The translations under genes and the position numbers were made by a program. The notes below the pieces were generated by a model that worked only from the letters and a program-made list of their open reading frames with translations, ran no database searches and had not been told where the DNA came from. Source: Fratercula arctica (Eukaryota; Chordata; Aves; Charadriiformes; Alcidae). From it: a stretch of 64,000 nt of DNA. The stretch covers positions 71,627,521 to 71,691,520 of the forward strand of contig CANTUZ010000001.1 of NCBI GenBank assembly GCA_947846985.1, given 5' to 3'. Of this stretch, positions 61,501 to 64,000 are shown piece by piece (the stretch's first letter is position 1; each line of letters starts with the position of its first letter).

Positions 61501-63913
61501 ATCTTGTACAGAAATTGGTTTAACTCATTCTTGTATGGTGAGGAACCAGTAATTTGTTACAGAAAATTTACTATAATAACAAAATATTCTAAAAGAAGAG
61601 AGACGGCTGCCATTCTACCATTCCCTATATTCCCAAAAAAAAGCAGGCAGGTCTGCTTGCTAGAGAAGGCAGTAAGATACGATGAGTTTTCCGGTAGTTA
61701 ACCAGAACCACCTCCCTCCTGCCCGGACTCCCACAAAGGTAAGGAAGAGGTGTACCTGAAGAGCAGGGTAGAAGAAGATCCATAATAACTGAATCTGCTC
61801 CTTTAGTGTAAACATTTATTTCATCTGTGAGAGGATGTCTGACGACTACTGACATCCTCTTCCTGACGGAATCAAAGCCCAAGGTATGTAATACTTCAAA
61901 GCTTAATGTCCCCAGGTGAGGTAGCTCCACTGATACCTGGTCAGACAGCCTTCCAACCAGGGAACAGTTATATGCCCTTGCTGCATAGACGAGAGCAGCT
62001 TCATCTGGACTCTCTGCTTCGTAACGGAGTTCTCCTTCCTCAGGTCCATTCCCCACAGCTGTCCTGCCTTGCTGGGAGCCGTAGCCATTGTTATTGATCT
62101 GCGCAGAGTACGCCAGCTTCTCTTCCAGTTTTAATAAAGTGCTATCCGTAGATGTAGATGAAAGCACACTTAAACCAAATCTGTGCATTGATTTGCTTGT
62201 AGCTAGACTAGATGAACTGCTGCTGTTAGATCCAGAGGTCAAGCGACTTGGAGTGAATCTTCGTATGAAGTCTTCTATGGTTTTTACTGGAGATTTTAGT
62301 TCAAATCGGTCTCTAACCTTGGGAAGTGAAAAACAAATGAATGAACAAAAAAAGAAGAAAAGCTGTACAAGAATTCTGACACTGATATTCAGTCTGAGCA
62401 GCTCCAACTAAAGAGAATTTGAGAAAAAAAGTAATGGCATTTGCATGTTGAGAAAGGAAAGTAAATGGACAAAACTGACTCAAGAGCAAAAAACTTACTA
62501 GGACTTCAGAATTGTGCCTCAGTGTGAAAGCACATATGTTTGTATTAAAAACATTTTTTTCTTCTTTCAGCTCCTCAAATATGACTAATGGATAGACTAT
62601 CAATGTTGCACTGCCACCAGTAGTGCATACTAAAACCTGTTCCATTAGTAGGAAACATTGGCATTCTTTGTGCATATTCAGTGAAGGTAGTAAAAAAAAA
62701 AAGCTAATGAAAGAGTTTTCTATTGAGAAGTGTGGTATCAGAAAAGTTTTATTAAAGTATGCCAATGTCAACAACATTCTCAATAGGAACATGTTGAAAT
62801 AAATAATTTCCGCTGTCATCTCTTTCAGCATCATTCTGCTTCAGTTTTATCACTCACCTCTGTTTACTTAAATCTTTTTTTTACAGATACAGTGTTACTA
62901 ATAGTAATAGCATATTCATAGTAATATATATTAAATTATTGTATAACAGCATAACATTCCTGAAACAGCAGAACCGAGCATTCTCCAAATGTTTCTCTGG
63001 CACAAAAGCATGTAATTTTGCAAACTAGTTCACTTTTTATTCCAATCTGGAACAGAAACAACTCTCAGAATTTTCTCCAGAATGGAAATTCCAGCTGCTG
63101 GCTAGCTTTAATACTACATTCCATCATATTTTTGTCTTACAGATCATTTTGGGATTGCGTTTTTGAAATTCTCATTCATCAATGCCACTGGTTTAAGCCA
63201 ATTTAAGCAGTAATGATCATTATTTCTCATAATGTGCTTAAGATGCAACCTTTACATAATTTGAAAGTTTAAAGCCACGTTTTTCAAGTATATTCTCTTT
63301 TTAAACTTTTAAAAAATGTCTCCATCTTTTCTTAATTTAATCCATATGTACAAAATATTCACAGACAGCTTATATTCTTTTCTGGGAAGTCTTGCACATT
63401 TACAAATTGGTTTCCACACATACTTACATACATACTTTCCTTTATTAAGTGAATAAATTACAGTATAAGAAACTGGGGAAGCTTCAGAAATATCCTGAAA
63501 CTGTAGATGAAAGCATATCTTACCTTGAAGGTAAGCTGACATACTCCATTTAACTAATGCTTAACTAAACCTGCTCATTTACACAGCGGTTCTAAGAGTT
63601 GTCTCACAACTAGCTCTAGTCGTTTCTTGCTAGAACAGGAGGTTTTCATTTCCTCAATTTACAATTCGCATTAATGCAAAAGAGCCTTAAACTCTCTTTT
63701 GCTGCTTCTTTAACCTACCTTCTGTCGGGGCTGATTTGGTGCAGTAACCACAACTGTATTGCATATAGTCAAAGCAATGAAGAAGTCAAAAATGTCACAT
63801 AGTTCTGGACTCAGATGGGATAATGGCTGTTCGTGGCTCCTTGTGACCTCCAGGTGCTTTGCACATTCATTCACCTTTTCTAACAAGCGTGGGTCAGGTG
63901 TGATGTCTTTCTC
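36840..63913 (-). CDS. ATP10A: ATP10A, phospholipid-transporting P4-ATPase, 3' part (13 coding exons)
   Basis: This is the C-terminal 990 residues of a class 5 P4-ATPase (flippase catalytic subunit). Known family members translocate phosphatidylcholine (and glucosylceramide for some ATP10s) from the outer to the inner leaflet of the plasma membrane, partnered by CDC50A/TMEM30A. Reading down the minus strand, the coding exons are 63719-63913, 61756-62317, 56180-56283, 55882-56008, 53507-53691, 51838-52159, 49823-49899, 45920-46045, 41267-41467, 38989-39069, 38794-38898, 38272-38459 and 36840-37539. Every junction is GT-AG and the phases agree (2,973 nt including the stop). Motifs in order are [31 protein letters not shown] and GDGANDV, followed by six hydrophobic segments. 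ATP10A is preferred over ATP10B/D because I recall near-identical human ATP10A stretches such as [21 protein letters not shown] and [10 protein letters not shown] (human [10 protein letters not shown]). The start, DKTGT loop and helices 1-4 lie outside the window. No frameshift or premature stop was seen. Confidence 0.95.
37540..38271 (-). other. ATP10A intron l-m
   Basis: A 732-nt intron holding a 21-bp tandem repeat (37910-37958). Nothing else is recognised. Confidence 0.8.
37910..37958 (+). repeat. 21-bp tandem repeat, 2.3 copies
   Basis: Two perfect copies of a 21-bp unit starting TTATGGGTCCTCCCATATG are followed by a partial third (TTACGGG). It lies in the last ATP10A intron. The unit itself contains the short inverted repeat CCCATATGGG. 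Confidence 0.92.
38272..38459 (-). CDS. ATP10A: ATP10A coding exon l (helices 9-10)
   Basis: The exon is 188 nt, with phase 0 in and phase 2 out (donor GTATTG). It encodes [20 protein letters not shown] (helix 9), an exoplasmic loop with [11 protein letters not shown], and [16 protein letters not shown] (helix 10). The Arg codon at the end is split with the last exon. The coding strand has a run of nine T bases (38409-38417) in LLFFF, with the frame intact. Confidence 0.95.
38460..38793 (-). other. ATP10A intron k-l
   Basis: A 334-nt intron with donor GTAAGG and acceptor TTCTAG. No internal feature is recognised. Confidence 0.85.
38794..38898 (-). CDS. ATP10A: ATP10A coding exon k (helix 8)
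   Basis: The exon is 105 nt and phase 0 at both ends (acceptor ACAG, donor GTAAGG). It encodes [19 protein letters not shown] followed by [16 protein letters not shown]. The hydrophobic run is predicted membrane helix 8, and the preceding acidic segment is a short exoplasmic loop. Confidence 0.93.
38989..39069 (-). CDS. ATP10A: ATP10A coding exon j (helix 7)
   Basis: The exon is 81 nt and phase 0 at both ends (donor GTAAGT). It encodes [19 protein letters not shown] and VCFFIPYF. The hydrophobic second half is predicted membrane helix 7. The next intron is only 90 nt. Confidence 0.93.
39566..39606 (+). repeat. AT-rich simple repeat
   Basis: An ACATATATA-type alternating purine-pyrimidine tract ending in TGTGTGCGC, in an ATP10A intron. 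Confidence 0.85.
39886..40085 (+). mobile_element. Degenerate CR1 remnant in ATP10A intron i-j
   Basis: CACTGGAACAGGTTGCTCAG, GACATTCAGAACTGGACTAG and CTGAGCAACCTCATCTAG correspond in order to the 3' end of the plus-type CR1 copies at 11.5 and 21.0 kb. The remnant ends in a decayed tail (ATTCTGTCATTCTAC). Divergence is clearly higher than in the other copies. A hairpin-forming segment at 40012-40042 interrupts the match. Confidence 0.75.
41267..41467 (-). CDS. ATP10A: ATP10A coding exon i (helices 5-6)
   Basis: The exon is 201 nt and phase 0 at both ends (donor GTAAAA). It begins [20 protein letters not shown], which completes helix 5. [20 protein letters not shown] forms helix 6, and [20 protein letters not shown] with QNME lead to the following loop. 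The NLLFSSLP and LDKDV pattern is standard for P4-ATPases. Confidence 0.95.
41468..45919 (-). other. ATP10A intron h-i
   Basis: A 4,452-nt intron. It contains an AT-rich palindromic stretch (42737-42783) and an inverted repeat (44973-45021). The 157-codon open frame at 45175-45648 has no recognisable similarity. Confidence 0.8.
42737..42783 (+). repeat. AT-rich alternating tract with palindromic character
   Basis: ATGTATATATATTTTG, TATATATATAGATATAT and GTATATACAT follow each other. The ends are near reverse complements, giving a potential cruciform in intron h-i. Confidence 0.8.
45920..46045 (-). CDS. ATP10A: ATP10A coding exon h (approach to helix 5)
   Basis: The exon is 126 nt and phase 0 at both ends (donor GTAAGT). 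It encodes [20 protein letters not shown] and then [20 protein letters not shown] ending NA. The GH-W-YxR-N pattern before membrane helix 5 is diagnostic for P4-ATPases, and helix 5 continues into the next exon. Confidence 0.95.
46046..49822 (-). other. ATP10A intron g-h
   Basis: A 3,777-nt intron. It contains one degenerate old interspersed repeat (48481-48640) and A- or T-runs near 47424 and 47929. The remainder is unrecognised. Confidence 0.8.
48481..48640 (+). repeat. Degenerate ancient interspersed repeat
   Basis: CTCTGCTGGGTCAGGCTGAA, ATCTTCCATAGTATCCAGCC, CTCCAACAATGGCCGAGAGA and CCTAGCTTCTGGTGATC follow, in order, an old repeat I recall from sauropsid genomes (GGGTCAGACCAAAGGTCCAT ... 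CCAGTATCCTGTCTCC ... AGTGGCCAA ... CAGCTTCTGG). It is probably a CR1- or SINE-related family that predates birds. Family name and boundaries are uncertain. Confidence 0.55.
49823..49899 (-). CDS. ATP10A: ATP10A coding exon g (GDGAND hinge)
   Basis: This short 77-nt exon has phase 1 in and phase 0 out (donor GTAATG). With the split Gly it gives [20 protein letters not shown] and then GQEGMQ. The GDGAND motif binds the catalytic Mg2+ and closes the P-domain before membrane helix 5. It is the most strongly conserved segment of the window. Confidence 0.96.
49900..51837 (-). other. ATP10A intron f-g
   Basis: A 1,938-nt intron with no repeat or secondary gene that I can recognise. Confidence 0.8.
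51838..52159 (-). CDS. ATP10A: ATP10A coding exon f
   Basis: The exon is 322 nt, with phase 0 in and phase 1 out (donor GTAAGT). It starts [17 protein letters not shown], passes through a variable Ser/Pro-rich linker ([13 protein letters not shown]), and then enters the conserved [12 protein letters not shown] and [20 protein letters not shown] blocks. It ends KAMTLAIG just before the Mg-coordinating GDGAND hinge, whose first Gly codon is split across the junction. Confidence 0.95.
52160..53506 (-). other. ATP10A intron e-f
   Basis: A 1,347-nt intron. A short plus-strand segment near 52786-52920 weakly recalls a reverse-transcriptase motif (listed as a finding), and an A-rich purine tract lies near 53389-53437. 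Nothing else is recognised. Confidence 0.75.
53507..53691 (-). CDS. ATP10A: ATP10A coding exon e (phosphorylation-domain core)
   Basis: The exon is 185 nt, with phase 1 in and phase 0 out (donor GTAAGC). It encodes [17 protein letters not shown] and then [19 protein letters not shown]. The DxxQxxVPxT and TGD(K/R)xxTA motifs are hallmark residues of the P-domain. The exon ends within ITLNAESP, and the next exon continues [10 protein letters not shown]. Confidence 0.95.
53692..55881 (-). other. ATP10A intron d-e
   Basis: A 2,190-nt intron. A T-rich tract lies near 54872-54899. I recognise nothing else. Confidence 0.8.
55882..56008 (-). CDS. ATP10A: ATP10A coding exon d
   Basis: The exon is 127 nt, with phase 0 in and phase 1 out (donor GTAATG). 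It encodes [20 protein letters not shown] and then a segment ending KNLHLL. This corresponds to the helical connector between the nucleotide-binding and phosphorylation domains. It is separated from exon c by an intron of only 171 nt. Confidence 0.93.
56180..56283 (-). CDS. ATP10A: ATP10A coding exon c
   Basis: The exon is 104 nt, with phase 1 in and phase 0 out (donor GTAAGT). It encodes [16 protein letters not shown] followed by [19 protein letters not shown]. The latter is the conserved YAxxGLRTL segment found near the end of the P-type ATPase nucleotide-binding domain. The coding strand carries a run of nine A bases (56254-56262) within HQKKI, and the reading frame is intact across it. 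Confidence 0.93.
56284..61755 (-). other. ATP10A intron b-c
   Basis: A 5,472-nt intron, the longest complete one in the window. I recognise no repeat family, nested gene or RNA gene in it. Small open frames (for example at 60125-60400 and 60154-60483) overlap on opposite strands and look like chance. Confidence 0.8.
61756..62317 (-). CDS. ATP10A: ATP10A coding exon b (nucleotide-binding domain)
   Basis: This 562-nt exon (phase 0 in, phase 1 out, donor GTACAC) is the largest internal coding exon here. It starts [17 protein letters not shown] and ends DLLLPCSS. It contains [20 protein letters not shown] and [11 protein letters not shown], both typical of the P4-ATPase nucleotide-binding domain, plus [11 protein letters not shown] with the conserved KGA motif involved in ATP binding. 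A serine-rich linker ([10 protein letters not shown]) and a low-conservation stretch lie between the conserved blocks, as expected for a disordered loop. Confidence 0.95.
62318..63718 (-). other. ATP10A intron a-b
   Basis: A 1,401-nt AT-rich intron with donor GTAGGT and an acceptor ending in AG directly before exon b. I see only A/T-rich low-complexity stretches and no recognisable repeat or nested gene. Confidence 0.85.
63719..63913 (-). CDS. ATP10A: ATP10A coding exon a (first in window)
   Basis: The exon encodes 65 residues, beginning [17 protein letters not shown] and ending PNQPRQK, with phase 0 at both ends. The acceptor reads TTACTAG and the donor GTAGGT. It includes the segment [20 protein letters not shown], which in P4-ATPases lies in the cytoplasmic loop between the phosphorylation site and the nucleotide-binding core. 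The upstream exon carrying DKTGT should lie to the right of position 64,000. Confidence 0.93.
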
Positions 63914-64000
63914 CTAGTAACAAACATCAGTGATTAATAACTGTGATTCTGCAAATTTCCAAAGCAGCAACACGCAATCAAAGCATCCAAAGCAGGGTCA

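Noticed and set aside
1..64000. CRISPR arrays, operons or a new prokaryote-type system
   Set aside because: The sequence is a spliced vertebrate gene with avian retroposons; no regularly spaced repeats or compact gene clusters are present.

Overview
The window is a vertebrate nuclear locus, almost certainly from a bird. The evidence is a GT-AG spliced P4-ATPase gene whose protein closely resembles vertebrate ATP10A, several 5'-truncated CR1 retroposons with typical avian 3' ends (octamer tails such as ATTCTATG), and a solo LTR of the TGTTGTGGTTT...AAACCACGACA type that I associate with neoavian ERVL-like elements. The species cannot be fixed from this sequence. I see no operon, CRISPR array, rRNA or tRNA gene.

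Positions 36,240-63,913 hold the 3' part of ATP10A on the minus strand. Thirteen coding exons splice in frame into a 990-residue C-terminal portion ending at a TGA at 36,840-36,842. The part present covers the second half of the cytoplasmic nucleotide-binding/phosphorylation loop ([18 protein letters not shown] and GDGAND motifs), the last six predicted membrane helices and a long divergent cytosolic tail. The exons with the actuator domain, the phosphorylated Asp loop (DKTGT) and helices 1-4 lie beyond the right edge. Introns range from 90 to about 5,470 nt and contain only old repeats, simple repeats and unrecognised sequence.

Positions 1-36,240 are the 3' flank of ATP10A. In human the next gene in this direction is UBE3A, and the GABA-A receptor cluster is on the other side; no UBE3A coding exon is visible here. 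I found no convincing protein-coding gene in this 36 kb. It holds two plus-strand CR1 fragments (about 11.5 and 21.0 kb), two minus-strand CR1 fragments of a different 3'-end type (24.5 and 27.0 kb), one solo LTR (29,577-30,159), several simple repeats and three short CpG-dense patches (16.3, 25.3 and 35.6 kb).

No new multi-gene system is apparent. The most useful leads are the CR1 copy with an 18-bp flanking duplication, the solo LTR with a probable 5-bp target duplication differing only by a CpG transition, the isolated CpG-dense patch just 3' of ATP10A, a near-perfect hairpin inside a decayed CR1, and the poorly conserved ATP10A tail.
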